Notes: generated by a model from the sequence alone, not told the origin. DNA of 59,353 nucleotides from Nocardioides sp. (GCA_025924815.1 JAICHQ010000010.1:1-59353); one strand, 5' to 3'; positions 1-8,712 are shown, numbered from the stretch's first letter. Program-made: numbers and translations.

Positions 1-43
1 CGACGAAGGCACCGAAGGCGCCCACGGCCACGCGTCTCGGGCC

Positions 44-442
44 GTGATCGGGCTCGTGGTCGGGGCGGCGATCGTCCGGTCCGGCCGCCTCCTCGCGGCT
101 CGGCGTACGACGCCACCCGCGGCAGCGGGACGCTGGGAGCTCCCGGGCGGCAAGGTCGAGCCGAGGGAGTCCGCGGACGACGCGCTCGTGCGTGAGATCG
201 GCGAGGAGCTGGGCTGCCGGGTGGCGGTCGTCTCGTGGCTCGACGGTGACCAGCGGATCGATGCGCGGCACGTGCTGCGCGCGGCGGTCTGCCGGCTCGC
301 CGCGGGCGAGCCACGGGTCGGGTACGACCACGACCGGCTCCGCTGGCTGGCCCCGGGCGAGCTCGCGGAGGTCGACTGGCTGGAGCCGGACCGACCCTTC
401 CTGCCGGCGTTGCGCACGGTGCTCCTAGGGTCGACGCCATGA
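44..442 (+). CDS. NUDIX hydrolase (MutT-like)
   Basis: This 132-residue protein is a NUDIX pyrophosphohydrolase of MutT size. The Nudix box is complete at about residues 36-58 (Gly36, Glu42, then the REIGEE core at 50-55 followed by Gly57), which is the Mg2+ and diphosphate binding loop. Proteins of this size usually hydrolyse oxidised or non-canonical nucleoside triphosphates such as 8-oxo-dGTP; the real substrate cannot be read from the sequence. The GTG start is the first in frame after the window edge, so a slightly longer N-terminus cannot be excluded. It overlaps the mshB start by 4 nt, although mshB also seems to have its own promoter. Confidence 0.88.
   Translation: MIGLVVGAAIVRSGRLLAARRTTPPAAAGRWELPGGKVEPRESADDALVREIGEELGCRVAVVSWLDGDQRIDARHVLRAAVCRLAAGEPRVGYDHDRLRWLAPGELAEVDWLEPDRPFLPALRTVLLGSTP
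426..431 (+). promoter_or_regulatory. -10 element (TAGGGT) of a probable leaderless promoter for mshB
   Basis: The hexamer TAGGGT ends 7 nt before the mshB ATG, which would put the transcription start at or next to the start codon. It lies inside the end of the NUDIX gene. No clear -35 element was seen. Confidence 0.4.
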
Positions 443-1344
443 GCGAGAAGGACCGACGACTGCTGCTCGTGCACGCCCATCCCGACGACGAGTCGATCGG
501 CACCGGCGCGACCATGGCCAAGTACGCCGCCGAGGGGGCCGGCGTCACGCTCGTCACCTGCACCGCGGGCGAGCGAGGCGAGATCCTAGTCCCCGAGCTC
601 GCGCACCTGGCCCACGACCGCGACGACAAGCTGGCCGAGCACCGCCGGGGCGAGCTCGCCGAAGCTCTGGCCGCCCTCGGGGTCACCGACCACCGCTTCC
701 TGGGCGGCTTCGGCCGCTACAGCGACTCCGGGATGGCGTGGCACGACGACGGCTACGCGATCGCCGGCGACGACCGGCCCGCCACCGCCTTCTGGGACGC
801 CGACCTGACCGAGGCGGCGACCCTGCTCGTGGAGGTGGTCCGCGAGGTCCGGCCGCAGGTGATGACGACCTACGACCAGTTCGGCAACTACGGCCACCCC
901 GACCACATCCAGGCTCATCGGGTTGCGACGTACGCCGCCTTCCTGGCCGCGGTGCCCACCTACCGTCCCGACCTCGGGGAGCCGTGGGAGATCGCCAAGA
1001 TCTACTGGCAGGCGATGGCGGAGTCGCGCTGGCGGCGCAGCCTGCGGGCGATCCGCGCCGCGGGCGACACCACGTCGTTCGAGGGCTTGGACCCCGACGG
1101 CCCGCTGCCGATGGCCACGCCCGACGCCGACCTCGCGGCCGAGATCGACGCGACGGAGTACGCCGACCAGAAGGTCGCGGCGCTGCACGCCCATCGCACC
1201 CAGATCGAGGTGGACGGGCCGTTCTTCGCGCTGTCCAACCACGTCGGGAACGAGGTGCTCGGGATCGAGTCGTTCCGGATCGCGAAGGGGGTCACCTCGC
1301 CGGGTCCGGAGGGGGTCGAGACCGATCTTTTCGCCGGCATCTGA
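439..1344 (+). CDS. mshB: N-acetyl-1-D-myo-inositol-2-amino-2-deoxy-alpha-D-glucopyranoside deacetylase (mycothiol biosynthesis)
   Basis: MshB removes the acetyl group from GlcNAc-inositol in the second committed step of mycothiol synthesis, in the cytoplasm. The 301-residue protein starts with the LmbE/PIG-L deacetylase signature AHPDDE at residues 13-18, which supplies zinc ligands and the catalytic Asp, and has the second zinc motif GHPDH near residue 152. The length matches actinobacterial MshB (about 290-305 residues). The related Mca amidase is the main alternative, but the length and the neighbouring gene order (fdx-dapC, dapE, sigE further on) fit mshB. The ATG at 439 lies just after a TAGGGT -10 element, so it may be expressed from a leaderless mRNA. 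Confidence 0.85.
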   Translation: MSEKDRRLLLVHAHPDDESIGTGATMAKYAAEGAGVTLVTCTAGERGEILVPELAHLAHDRDDKLAEHRRGELAEALAALGVTDHRFLGGFGRYSDSGMAWHDDGYAIAGDDRPATAFWDADLTEAATLLVEVVREVRPQVMTTYDQFGNYGHPDHIQAHRVATYAAFLAAVPTYRPDLGEPWEIAKIYWQAMAESRWRRSLRAIRAAGDTTSFEGLDPDGPLPMATPDADLAAEIDATEYADQKVAALHAHRTQIEVDGPFFALSNHVGNEVLGIESFRIAKGVTSPGPEGVETDLFAGI

Positions 1345-1381
1345 TCGGCGCGTTCGTCCACCCTGAAGGGTGCTCTGCTCC

Positions 1382-1387
1382 TAGCAT
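1382..1387 (+). promoter_or_regulatory. -10 element (TAGCAT) of a probable leaderless promoter
   Basis: TAGCAT ends 7 nt before the GTG at 1395. A small hairpin (1359-1372, arms CACCCT/AGGGTG) between the mshB stop and this element could end mshB transcription. Confidence 0.4.
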
Positions 1388-1394
1388 CTCCCGC

Positions 1395-3059
1395 GTGGTG
1401 CGCTCGACCCGGCGAGACGACCGACCCGGCCCCGAGCGCGAGGGTGGTCGGGTCGTCCTCGTGCTCGTGCTCGGGCTCGCGTTGCTGGCCGGCGGCGCAT
1501 ACGCTGCGGCGTACCTCGCGGCGGGTGACAAGGTCCCGGTCGGCACGCGGATCGCGGGGGTCGACATCGGTGGACACGACCCGTCCTCGGCGATGCAGAT
1601 GCTGCGCGACGGGCTCGCCGCACGCGCGGACCGGCCGTTCACGGTCGTCATCAACGGGCGCACCCAGCAGATCAGCCCGTCGGACGTCGGCCTCGGCGTC
1701 GACTACGCGGCCTCGGTGGGCAAGGCGGGTGCCGATCGCAGCTGGCGGCCCTCGCGGCTGTGGAGCTACTTCACCGCGGGGTCGGCGTACGACCCCGTGG
1801 TCACCCTCGACCAGGATCGCCTCGAGGCGCTGATCCGCCGACTCGACGCCAGCGACGGGCGGTCGGCGACCGACGGGTCGGTGGTGTTCCGACACGGGAC
1901 GTTCGTCGTGCGGCCTCCCCGTGCGGGGCTGACGCTCGATCCGCGCGTGGCCGGGACGGCGTTCTGGAACGCCTATCTCTCCGATGCCACCTCCGTGCAG
2001 CTGCGGATGGCGCCGGTGACGCCCGCGATCGACGCGGCGGCGATCGACCGGTTCGTGAGGCGTTTCGCCAACCCGGCGGTGGCGTCGGCGGTCGAGCTGC
2101 GCTTCGGGCCGGCGAGCGTGCACCTGGCGCCGTCGTCGTACGCCGACCTGCTCGTGGCTCGGCGTGTGGGTGACCGGCTCCGGCTGCAGGTGCGCACCCG
2201 CGCCCTCTTCCGGGAGACGCGGTCACAGCTCGTCGGAGCGCCCGCCGACCGGCCCACACCGGCGTCGGTGGCGCTCGTCGACGGCCGACCCCAGGTCGTG
2301 CACGCGAAGCCCGGGGTCACCTTCAAGCCCCGCGACGTCTCGGCGGCCCTGCTGCGGGCGATCGCCTCGTCCCGGCGCACCGCCCGGGTCCATCCGACGC
2401 GAGCACTGGCCTCCTTCACCGACGCCGATGCGCGGGCCCTGGGGATCCGGCAGCAGGTGTCGCGGTTCACGGTGCGGGTCCCGCGCGGCTCCCAGGGCGC
2501 GTTCGTCGCCGACGCCGCGCACGGGTTGGACGGCACGGTGCTGAAGCCGGGACGTGGCTTGTCGCTGCGCGGCGTGCTCGGTGGTCGCACGCCTCCGCGA
2601 GCCGGCGGGGACGCACTCGCCACCGCCGTCTTCAACGCCGCCTGGCTCGGGGGACTCCGGGTGACCTCCCACGAGGTCGGCGCGACGTACGCCGGGTCGG
2701 CGCCGGTGGGGCGCGACGCGTCGCTGCACGCCGGCGGCGATGTCGCGTTCACCGACGACACGAAGTACGGCGTGCTGGTCTCGACGACGATCCGAGGCAG
2801 GTCCCTGACCGTGACGCTGTGGTCGACGCCGCGCTGGACGGTCTCGTCGTCGCACGGCCCGCGCCGGCACGTCGTCGCAGCCGGACGTCGGGTCGTGCGA
2901 GGTGCGGGGTGCACCCCCCGCCCGGGGCGCGACGGCTTCGAGATCACCGTGACCCGGACCTTCGCCCGGGGCGGCGAGGCCGACCACTCCTCGTCGTACA
3001 CCGTCACCTACGCCCCGCGCGACGCGGTGGTCTGCAAGGCCGGCGACCACCGCGGGTGA
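1395..3059 (+). CDS. Membrane-anchored YoaR/VanW-type protein
   Basis: The 554-residue product has a short basic N-terminus, one membrane segment at about residues 15-40 and a long extracellular part. That part resembles two YoaR-type peptidoglycan-binding domains followed by a degenerate VanW domain. The VanW GGGVCQ region is replaced here by GGDALATAVF, so the usual Cys is absent. Proteins of this type are thought to act at the cell wall; no enzyme activity is established. The GTG at 1395 was chosen because the membrane anchor follows directly and a -10-like TAGCAT sits just upstream. The frame stays open far upstream, but that part is a shadow of mshB. Confidence 0.7.
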   Translation: MVRSTRRDDRPGPEREGGRVVLVLVLGLALLAGGAYAAAYLAAGDKVPVGTRIAGVDIGGHDPSSAMQMLRDGLAARADRPFTVVINGRTQQISPSDVGLGVDYAASVGKAGADRSWRPSRLWSYFTAGSAYDPVVTLDQDRLEALIRRLDASDGRSATDGSVVFRHGTFVVRPPRAGLTLDPRVAGTAFWNAYLSDATSVQLRMAPVTPAIDAAAIDRFVRRFANPAVASAVELRFGPASVHLAPSSYADLLVARRVGDRLRLQVRTRALFRETRSQLVGAPADRPTPASVALVDGRPQVVHAKPGVTFKPRDVSAALLRAIASSRRTARVHPTRALASFTDADARALGIRQQVSRFTVRVPRGSQGAFVADAAHGLDGTVLKPGRGLSLRGVLGGRTPPRAGGDALATAVFNAAWLGGLRVTSHEVGATYAGSAPVGRDASLHAGGDVAFTDDTKYGVLVSTTIRGRSLTVTLWSTPRWTVSSSHGPRRHVVAAGRRVVRGAGCTPRPGRDGFEITVTRTFARGGEADHSSSYTVTYAPRDAVVCKAGDHRG

Positions 3060-3083
3060 GGTGCGCGACCACCACGCGACCTC

Positions 3084-4358
3084 TTACGGGGCGAGGCGGT
3101 GCAGGTCGCGTGGGAAGAGCGTGACCTCCCGGATGTTGGGTGCCTCGACGAGGCGGCCGACCCAGCGCTCGAGACCGATCGCGAAGCCGCCGTGCGGTGG
3201 GATTCCGCGGCGGAACGCCTCGACGTACGTCGCGTAGGGCGCGTAGGGGTAGCCGCGCTCCTCCAGCGTGCGGACGTAGTCGTCGTACCGGTGCAGCCGC
3301 TGCGCTCCGCTGACCAGCTCGATGCCCCGGAAGATCAGGTCGAAGGCCCGGCTCCAGTGCGGGTCGTCCGGGTCGGGGTGGCTGTAGAAAGCGCGGTGGG
3401 CGGTCGGGTAGCCCTCCACGAGCAGGAAGTCGGAGCCGTGCTCCGATCGGGCCCACTCGCCGAGGGCGCGCTCGTGACCGGGGTTGAGGTCGGGCTCGTC
3501 GACGGGAGCGGCGGCGATCTCGAGAGCCCGCCGGAAGTGGATCGTCGGAATCCTGTCCGGCACGTGGGGGAGCGTGAGCCCGAGGCGTTCGACCGCGGGG
3601 CCGGCGTACCGCTCGATGCCCTCGACCATGCCCGCGATCACGTCGCGCAGGCACGCCATCACCTCGTGATGGTCCTCGACGAAGCCGAGCTCGACGTCGA
3701 GCGAGACGTACTCGGCGAGGTGGCGCACCGTGTCGTGCGGCTCGGCGCGGAACACCGGCCCGACCTCGTAGACCCGCTCGAAGACCCCGACCAGCTGCTG
3801 CTTGTAGAACTGCGGGCTCTGCGCGAGGTATGCCGGTCGGCCGAAGTAGTCGACGGTGAAGACGTTGGCTCCGCTCTCGGTCGCCTGCTCGACGAGCTTG
3901 GGGGAGTGCACCTCGGTGAAGTCCTGGGCATCGAGGGTCTCCCGGAAGCCACGAAGGCTCGCGGCCGCCAGCTCCCATTTCGCGCGCTGGACCGGATGAC
4001 GCCAGGTCGTCGCCGCATGGTCGAGCAGGGTCGGGAGGCCGGTGTCCAGAGTCGGTCGCCAGAGCTCTACGGCGGGGGTGTCGGCCGGTTCGCTCAGCGC
4101 GGTGACGGTCGCCTCGGTGACCTCGACGCCCCCGGGCGCCTGTTCGTTCCGTGTGGCGGTGCCCACGACCTCGATGGGGGTCTCCTCCGGTGGCAGGTCC
4201 GTGCCGGCCGGGAGCACGACCTGGGCCGGGCCGGTGCGGTCGCGAAGGACCAGGAAGGTGACCTTCGCCAGCTCGCGCCGGCGATGCACCCAGCCCTGGA
4301 GCCGGACCTGTTCGCCCGGTCTCGTCGCCGGCAGTGCGGATGTGAGTGTGCGTCTCAT
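3084..4358 (-). CDS. aspS: Aspartyl-tRNA synthetase, archaeal type (probably non-discriminating)
   Basis: This 424-residue class IIb synthetase has an N-terminal OB-fold anticodon-binding domain (about 15-105). Class II motif 2 follows, around the FRAEPHDTVRHLAEY stretch near residue 205, and motif 3 is at the C-terminus (GFAIGLERWVGRL). It lacks the GAD insertion of the bacterial AspRS, so it belongs to the short archaeal/eukaryotic class. Such enzymes often charge both tRNA-Asp and tRNA-Asn, with GatCAB completing Asn-tRNA; that is known of the family and not visible here. The ATG at 4358 follows a GGAGG ribosome site. The gene is controlled by a T-box leader with a GAC specifier, so it should respond to uncharged tRNA-Asp. 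Confidence 0.88.
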   Translation of the reverse strand: MRRTLTSALPATRPGEQVRLQGWVHRRRELAKVTFLVLRDRTGPAQVVLPAGTDLPPEETPIEVVGTATRNEQAPGGVEVTEATVTALSEPADTPAVELWRPTLDTGLPTLLDHAATTWRHPVQRAKWELAAASLRGFRETLDAQDFTEVHSPKLVEQATESGANVFTVDYFGRPAYLAQSPQFYKQQLVGVFERVYEVGPVFRAEPHDTVRHLAEYVSLDVELGFVEDHHEVMACLRDVIAGMVEGIERYAGPAVERLGLTLPHVPDRIPTIHFRRALEIAAAPVDEPDLNPGHERALGEWARSEHGSDFLLVEGYPTAHRAFYSHPDPDDPHWSRAFDLIFRGIELVSGAQRLHRYDDYVRTLEERGYPYAPYATYVEAFRRGIPPHGGFAIGLERWVGRLVEAPNIREVTLFPRDLHRLAP

Positions 4359-4362
4359 GTGT

Positions 4363-4536
4363 CCTCCAGCAGCAGGAAGCCCTGGAGGTGTGGGCGGGGG
4401 CGAAGTCGCGGTGCCACCACACCTTTGCCGGAGGCTCCGTCGTGGACGGAGGCCGGCCTCTCGTCGGTACGTCGTACGCACGGACGCGGCTGCTCTCCCG
4501 GCGTGGAGGGGAGGTGTCAGCTCCCACCGCGGTCGA
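4363..4536 (-). promoter_or_regulatory. Asp-specific T-box leader of aspS, translational type
   Basis: Read on the minus strand, the leader contains the T-box core GGTGGCACCGCG (4407-4418). A short stem I upstream has GACCGCGG pairing with CCGCGTC and the specifier GAC (Asp) at 4516-4518, followed by A. The T-loop sequence TGGC (4413-4416) would pair with a tRNA ending in G73-CCA, as tRNA-Asp does. At the 3' end CCTCCAG (4382-4388) can pair with CTGGAGG (4363-4369), which is the ribosome-binding site. The competing helix GGTGTGG/CCACACC would free it. This is the expected design of an actinobacterial T-box acting on translation. Confidence 0.82.
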
Positions 4537-4541
4537 CGGAA

Positions 4542-4547
4542 ATCCTA
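4542..4547 (-). promoter_or_regulatory. Probable -10 element (TAGGAT) for the aspS T-box transcript
   Basis: TAGGAT lies just upstream of the proposed stem I, so transcription would start at about 4535. The -35 region is not clear. The rest of the 4359-4723 gap should hold the promoter of the divergent secreted-protein gene; only its ribosome site AGGAGGA (about 4712) is obvious. Confidence 0.4.
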
Positions 4548-4723
4548 CGACGCAGCCCACGGCACCGCCGAATCGATCGACCCGGCCCCGGCGAGCGGCG
4601 CACCCCGACGTGAGGACCAACAGCATCAAGAGGCGTGCCGGAGGGCGGTACCGGAGGGCGACGGTCCGGGCGAACAGTGGGCTCTGCCAGTTGTCTCGTA
4701 GAACCCACATCAGGAGGACTCCC

Positions 4724-6040
4724 ATGCGTACCCGGTCGTCGTCGTTGCTGCTGGCATCGGCTGCCGCCCTTCTCGTCGTCGCTCAGGTCGGTGCCGCCGT
4801 TCCGGCGGTCGGCGCCGAACCTTCGTGGGAACCCGAGCACGTCGTCGCCACCGGTAACAGGGGCTCGGCGCTCGCAGTCGATGCCCGGAGCAACACCTGG
4901 GTCGTCTGGGAGGCACACTCCGGCGCGATCAAGATCGCCGAGCGACCTGCCGGTGGCACCTGGGGTGAGCCGACGAGGCTCGTTCGGACCAACTCCGCGA
5001 CGGCCGATCCCCACGTGGCCGCGGACGCCGAGGGGAACCTCACGGTCGTCTGGATCGCCCAGCGGCAGAACTTCACCGACGGCGTCAAGGCGATGACGCG
5101 TACCCCTCTCGGCCGCTGGTCCGATCCGGTCCGGGTCTCCGATGACAAGCGGGTCGCTGGATATGGGACCGATGGGAAGGGAGCGTGGGGGGCTCGTGGG
5201 CTCGATCTCGCGGTGAGCCCGAAGGGCGCGGTGACGGTCGCGTGGGCCTGGGGAAGCGAGGATCGCAACAAGGCGTGGCGGATCCAGTCGGCCTTCCGCC
5301 CGGTGGGCCACGGGTGGCGCGACGTACGTCAGCTGACCGAGGCGAACGGTGCGGAGGACCCCCAGGTCGGCATCGCCCGTGACGGCACGGTGACCTTGCT
5401 GTACACCCGCCAGGAACTCGGACACGACCAGCGGCTGTTCACGGTGGTGCGCGTCCCGGGTGCAGGGTGGCGGGGCAGGACCGTGCTTGCCGACCGCGGG
5501 TACGGCCCAGAGCTGATGGTCGACCGAGCCGGCAATGCCGTGGTCGCGTACATGCCCACCGTCCGCCTGCGTGAGGTGGTGGCTGTGTACAGCCACGACG
5601 GCAGGCACTGGGCCGGCCCTCGCCGGCTGTCGCCCGCAGGTGTCCGTCTCGACGGCGTCATCGCGGCCGCGATGAACGGTCGAGGTACGGCGATGGTCGC
5701 CTGGGCGCGAAAGGACGGCCGGGTCGATGTGGTCCGCCGACCTCGCCAGGGCCCGTGGTCGGGGCCGCAGCGCGTGGTCGGCGTAGCGGGTGACGTCGGC
5801 GAGGTGGCCGTGGCTCTGAACGGCGCCGGTGATGCCTTCGTCGCGTGGGGCCTGTACGCCCTCTACGGCAGCTACCTGCCCCGTGGTGGCAGCTGGACCG
5901 GTCCGGTCACGCTCTCGTCTCAGATGGATGTCGATGTGGTGGACAGCATCGACGCCCAGGTCGCGCCGAACGGCGACGCCGTCGTGATGTGGGACCAGGA
6001 GGACTGGCCACTGAGAGTCCGGGTGGGCGCCACGCCATAG
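4724..6040 (+). CDS. Secreted protein with sialidase/Asp-box-like propeller repeats
   Basis: The 438-residue protein begins with a clear signal peptide (basic MRTR, hydrophobic stretch 8-22, cleavage near AVGA-EP at about 29-31). The mature part is a chain of roughly 50-residue units of the form W-s-x-P-x-x-[VL] followed by A-x-D/N-x-x-G-x-[AV]-x-[VA]-[VA]-W. This resembles beta-propeller blades in BNR/Asp-box and sialidase-like proteins. No catalytic residues could be assigned, so binding or scaffolding outside the cell is as likely as enzyme activity. The ATG at 4724 is preceded by AGGAGGA with good spacing. The gene is divergent from aspS and seems monocistronic. Confidence 0.72.
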   Translation: MRTRSSSLLLASAAALLVVAQVGAAVPAVGAEPSWEPEHVVATGNRGSALAVDARSNTWVVWEAHSGAIKIAERPAGGTWGEPTRLVRTNSATADPHVAADAEGNLTVVWIAQRQNFTDGVKAMTRTPLGRWSDPVRVSDDKRVAGYGTDGKGAWGARGLDLAVSPKGAVTVAWAWGSEDRNKAWRIQSAFRPVGHGWRDVRQLTEANGAEDPQVGIARDGTVTLLYTRQELGHDQRLFTVVRVPGAGWRGRTVLADRGYGPELMVDRAGNAVVAYMPTVRLREVVAVYSHDGRHWAGPRRLSPAGVRLDGVIAAAMNGRGTAMVAWARKDGRVDVVRRPRQGPWSGPQRVVGVAGDVGEVAVALNGAGDAFVAWGLYALYGSYLPRGGSWTGPVTLSSQMDVDVVDSIDAQVAPNGDAVVMWDQEDWPLRVRVGATP

Positions 6041-6089
6041 TTCCCGACGCACCCCTCGGCCGCATCCCGCCGACGCCCCGGCTCCATGC

Positions 6090-6290
6090 GTGCCCGAGCT
6101 CTGGCCCGTCGCCATGGTCGGTCCATGCCTGGGGATCAACCGGGCGAGCGGCAACGGAGCGACGGTGGTCTGGCCGCACGGCACCGAGATCACCGCCGGC
6201 GATCCGTTGACGATCGAGGTGCCGGATCTGCGCATGCCGGTGTCGGATCCACCGTTCGCGGCTCCCAACTGGTGGATCCCTCACCGCTAG
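6090..6290 (+). pseudogene. Remnant of a small hypothetical gene, its 3' end replaced by an inverted-repeat element
   Basis: The first ~50 codons read like part of a real protein (GPCLGI, then TVVWPHGTEI and a short beta-rich stretch). I recall similar small actinobacterial proteins that continue with a longer beta-rich tail. Here the last 17 codons and the stop region coincide with a 51-bp inverted repeat (6237-6287), so the tail is element-derived. No convincing ribosome site precedes the GTG. It may be a truncated, non-functional copy, or a short peptide now ending in WWIPHR. Confidence 0.35.
6237..6287. repeat. 51-bp inverted-repeat element, copy 1
   Basis: The two arms (GCGGTG..GGATCCACC type) are inverted and separated by a ~13-nt loop. 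It has the same length and arm sequence as the element at 6838-6888. It forms the end of the small ORF at 6090-6290. Confidence 0.6.
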
Positions 6291-6412
6291 GGCGTGACGT
6301 CGGCGATGCCGTCCATGTAGCGGCTACAGCGCCTACACTTCGCACGGAGGCGTCATGGTGGCGCGCTCCACGGAGGTGCCGACGTGATCCTCTTGATCGT
6401 GGTCGGCGGCTG

Positions 6413-6745
6413 ATGAGCAGTCTCCAGAACGACCCTGGCAGCTCAGGATTCCTCGCGGGGTACTCGCCGGGTCCGGTGTCAGGTATCCCCACCTCGCCCT
6501 ACGACGGGTACCCGGCGGGAACCACCTACAGCCGCGCCCGGAACGCGCTCATCCTCGGCGTCCTCGCCCTTCCGCTCAGCATCCTCACCGGTATCCCCGC
6601 CGTCCTCGTCGGCGCCCACGCCCTGAGGATCATCGACGCCTCCGACGGGACTCTGAAAGGTCGCGGCATCGCCTGGGGCGGCATCGCCCTGGGCGGCCTC
6701 AGCGTCGCTGGGTTCCTCGCGTTCCTCTACGTCACCTACGCGTAG
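6413..6745 (+). CDS. DUF4190 small membrane protein
   Basis: The 110-residue protein has a Gly/Pro/Ser/Tyr-rich cytoplasmic N-terminus (1-40) and two membrane helices (about 47-68 and 85-107). Between them is the loop DASDGTLKGRGIA, typical of DUF4190 proteins. The function of the family is unknown; such proteins are common actinobacterial membrane proteins, often linked with envelope stress or division genes. The ATG at 6413 is the first usable start of the conserved frame, but its ribosome site is poor. A TACACT (6334-6339) upstream might be a -10 element. It sits between two copies of the inverted repeat. Confidence 0.68.
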   Translation: MSSLQNDPGSSGFLAGYSPGPVSGIPTSPYDGYPAGTTYSRARNALILGVLALPLSILTGIPAVLVGAHALRIIDASDGTLKGRGIAWGGIALGGLSVAGFLAFLYVTYA

Positions 6746-6837
6746 CCCCACCGGTTTCGGACGCCTGATCGGCTCACGTCACCGCTCAGTGGACGCTCGC
6801 GTGCTCGACCAGCGCCCACGACCGGCGCCCACGACCA

Positions 6838-6888
6838 GCGGTGGAGGATCCACCGTTTCCTCGACGCGAACGGTGGATCTGCCACCGC
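6838..6888. repeat. 51-bp inverted-repeat element, copy 2
   Basis: Outer 20-nt arms GCGGTGGAGGATCCACCGTT and GCGGTGGCAGATCCACCGTT (the second read on the minus strand) match at 18 of 20 positions and flank an 11-nt loop. Each arm also contains a shorter internal palindrome (GGTGG..CCACC). It lies in the 229-bp gap between the DUF4190 and DUF389 genes and is related to copy 1 at 6237-6287. Confidence 0.65.
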
Positions 6889-6962
6889 CCCGGGGCCACG
6901 CCGACGGCCGCTGCTGCTCACACCTCGCCAGCGACGAGACCCACCACACCGGCGAGGGCACC

Positions 6963-6968
6963 TAGATT
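6963..6968 (+). promoter_or_regulatory. -10 element (TAGATT) of a probable leaderless promoter
   Basis: TAGATT ends 6 nt before the GTG start at 6975, so the mRNA would begin at the start codon. No ribosome-binding site is present, which fits a leaderless message. Confidence 0.45.
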
Positions 6969-6974
6969 GACCGC

Positions 6975-7937
6975 GTGCTCACCCACCTGCGCCTGACCTT
7001 GCCACCGGACCTCACCGAGCCGACGGTCGGCCTCCTACGACGCCACGAGTGGAGCACCAACGTCACCCTGCAGCCCGGCGCCTCGGTCGAGCCGGAGGGC
7101 GATCTGGTCGAGGCGGACGTCGCGCGGGAGCGGGTGAACGAGGTGCTCGACGAGCTGGAGCGCCTCGGCGCCTGCGACCGGGGCGGGGTGCTGGTGACCA
7201 CGCCGTCGGCCACCCCGTTCGCCGCCGCCGACCGGTTGGAGCGTGCGGCGCCGGGTGACCCGGACGACGCGATCATCTGGGACTCGGTGCTGGCCGAGGC
7301 CGAGGCGGGGGCGAGGCCCACCGTCTCGTCCCTGGTGTTCTTGATCCTGGCCGTCGTCCTGGCCGCGATCGCGGTGATCCTGGACTCCGCGATCCTGGTC
7401 GTCGGGGCGATGGTGGTGGGCCCGGAGTTCAGCATGATCGGGGCGGCCGGCGTGGGCCTGGTGTTCGGCCGCTGGTCGGTGGTGGGCCGCAGCCTGCGGC
7501 TCCTCGTGCTCGGATTCGCGGTCGCGATCGTCGTGGTGACCCTGCTGAGCCTGATCGGGCGCGCCACCGGCTCGATCACCGCCGACATGATCACGGCGCC
7601 ACGACCGCAGACCGGCTTCATCTGGCATCCGGACCGCTGGTCCTTCATCGTCGCCCTGGTGGCCGGTTCGGCCGGTGCGGTCGCACTGGCGATCAACAAG
7701 ACGTCGACGATGGTCGGCGTCTTCATCTCGGTCACCACGATCCCCGCCGCGGGCAACCTGGCCCTGGGCCTGGCGTTCTGGGAGGGCGGCGAGATCCGCG
7801 GGTCGTCGGAGCAGCTGGCCCTGAACATCGTCGGCATGGTGCTCGCCGGCGCCCTCACGCTGGCCTTCCAGCGCGCCTTCTGGACCCGTCTCACGACCGG
7901 GTCCGAGCGGCTCCTCGGCCGGCGGCCGGAACACTGA
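6975..7937 (+). CDS. DUF389 membrane protein
   Basis: The 320-residue protein has a soluble N-terminal alpha/beta domain (1-105) followed by about six membrane helices. The characteristic DUF389 core (ILDSAILVVGAMVVGPEFSM) is at about residues 135-155. This family is widespread in bacteria and is sometimes called uncharacterised hydrophobic domain TIGR00341; no transport substrate is established. The final basic tail faces the cytoplasm. The thioesterase gene starts 4 nt after its stop, so the two are probably co-transcribed. Confidence 0.8.
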   Translation: MLTHLRLTLPPDLTEPTVGLLRRHEWSTNVTLQPGASVEPEGDLVEADVARERVNEVLDELERLGACDRGGVLVTTPSATPFAAADRLERAAPGDPDDAIIWDSVLAEAEAGARPTVSSLVFLILAVVLAAIAVILDSAILVVGAMVVGPEFSMIGAAGVGLVFGRWSVVGRSLRLLVLGFAVAIVVVTLLSLIGRATGSITADMITAPRPQTGFIWHPDRWSFIVALVAGSAGAVALAINKTSTMVGVFISVTTIPAAGNLALGLAFWEGGEIRGSSEQLALNIVGMVLAGALTLAFQRAFWTRLTTGSERLLGRRPEH

Positions 7938-7941
7938 GCCC

Positions 7942-8712
7942 ATGGCCTACTTCGAGCGGCTCGGCGATCACCGGTTCAAGGCGACCGAGCACACCGGCGG
8001 GGCCTGGGACCTCCAGACGCAGCACATCGCCCCGGCGCTGGGCCTGATGGCGCACGTCGTCGAGACCGACCGCGACGCGCGTCGTACCGACGGCCTGGTC
8101 GTGAGCCGGCTGAGCTACGACATCCTCGGCACGGTCCCGATCGCGGAGGTCGAGGTGGAGGTCGGGGTCGCCCGGGCGGGGCGCACGATCGAGCTGGTGG
8201 AGGCCGAGCTCAGCCATGCGGGGCGGGTCGGCGTCCGCCTGCGAGCCTGGCTCCAGGAGCCCCGCGACACCGCGGCACTGGCCGGTACGACGCACGACGT
8301 CATCCCCGGACCCGACGACACGCCGCCCTGGGACGCGACCTGCGTGTGGCCCGGCGGCTTCATCGAGAGCGTCGAGGTACGCCGACACCAGCAGCAGCCG
8401 GGCCGGGCGGGCTTCTGGGTCCGCACCGTCGTCCCCCTCGTGGCCGACGAGGCCGTCAGCCGGCTCAGCCGGACCACCGGCCTGCTCGACATCGCCAACG
8501 GGATGACCGTGCGCGCGCAGCCCGGAGAAGTCCTGTTCCCCAACATCGACCTGACGGCGCACTTCTTCGAGCAGCCGGCGGGGGAGTGGGTCGGCTTCGA
8601 CACCCGGGTCTCCTTCGGCACCGGCGGTCTCGGCCTCACCGCGAGCGTCGTCCACGACGAGCGCGGCCCGGTCGGGACCAGTGCGCAGTCGCTGACCGTC
8701 CGACCCCGCTGA
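7942..8712 (+). CDS. Thioesterase-like (acyl-CoA thioesterase, double hotdog) protein
   Basis: The 256-residue protein fits the actinobacterial thioesterase-like family, built from two hotdog folds. The N-terminal half contains the GxWDLQTQHIAPALGLMAHVVE region, the C-terminal half FPNIDLTAHFFEQPAGEWVGFDTRVSFG. The second region carries the conserved Asp and Gln/Glu positions of TesB-type enzymes. It probably hydrolyses medium- or long-chain acyl-CoA in the cytoplasm; the substrate is unknown. The gene is separated from the DUF389 gene by only 4 nt, so it is probably translated from the same mRNA. Confidence 0.75.
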   Translation: MAYFERLGDHRFKATEHTGGAWDLQTQHIAPALGLMAHVVETDRDARRTDGLVVSRLSYDILGTVPIAEVEVEVGVARAGRTIELVEAELSHAGRVGVRLRAWLQEPRDTAALAGTTHDVIPGPDDTPPWDATCVWPGGFIESVEVRRHQQQPGRAGFWVRTVVPLVADEAVSRLSRTTGLLDIANGMTVRAQPGEVLFPNIDLTAHFFEQPAGEWVGFDTRVSFGTGGLGLTASVVHDERGPVGTSAQSLTVRPR

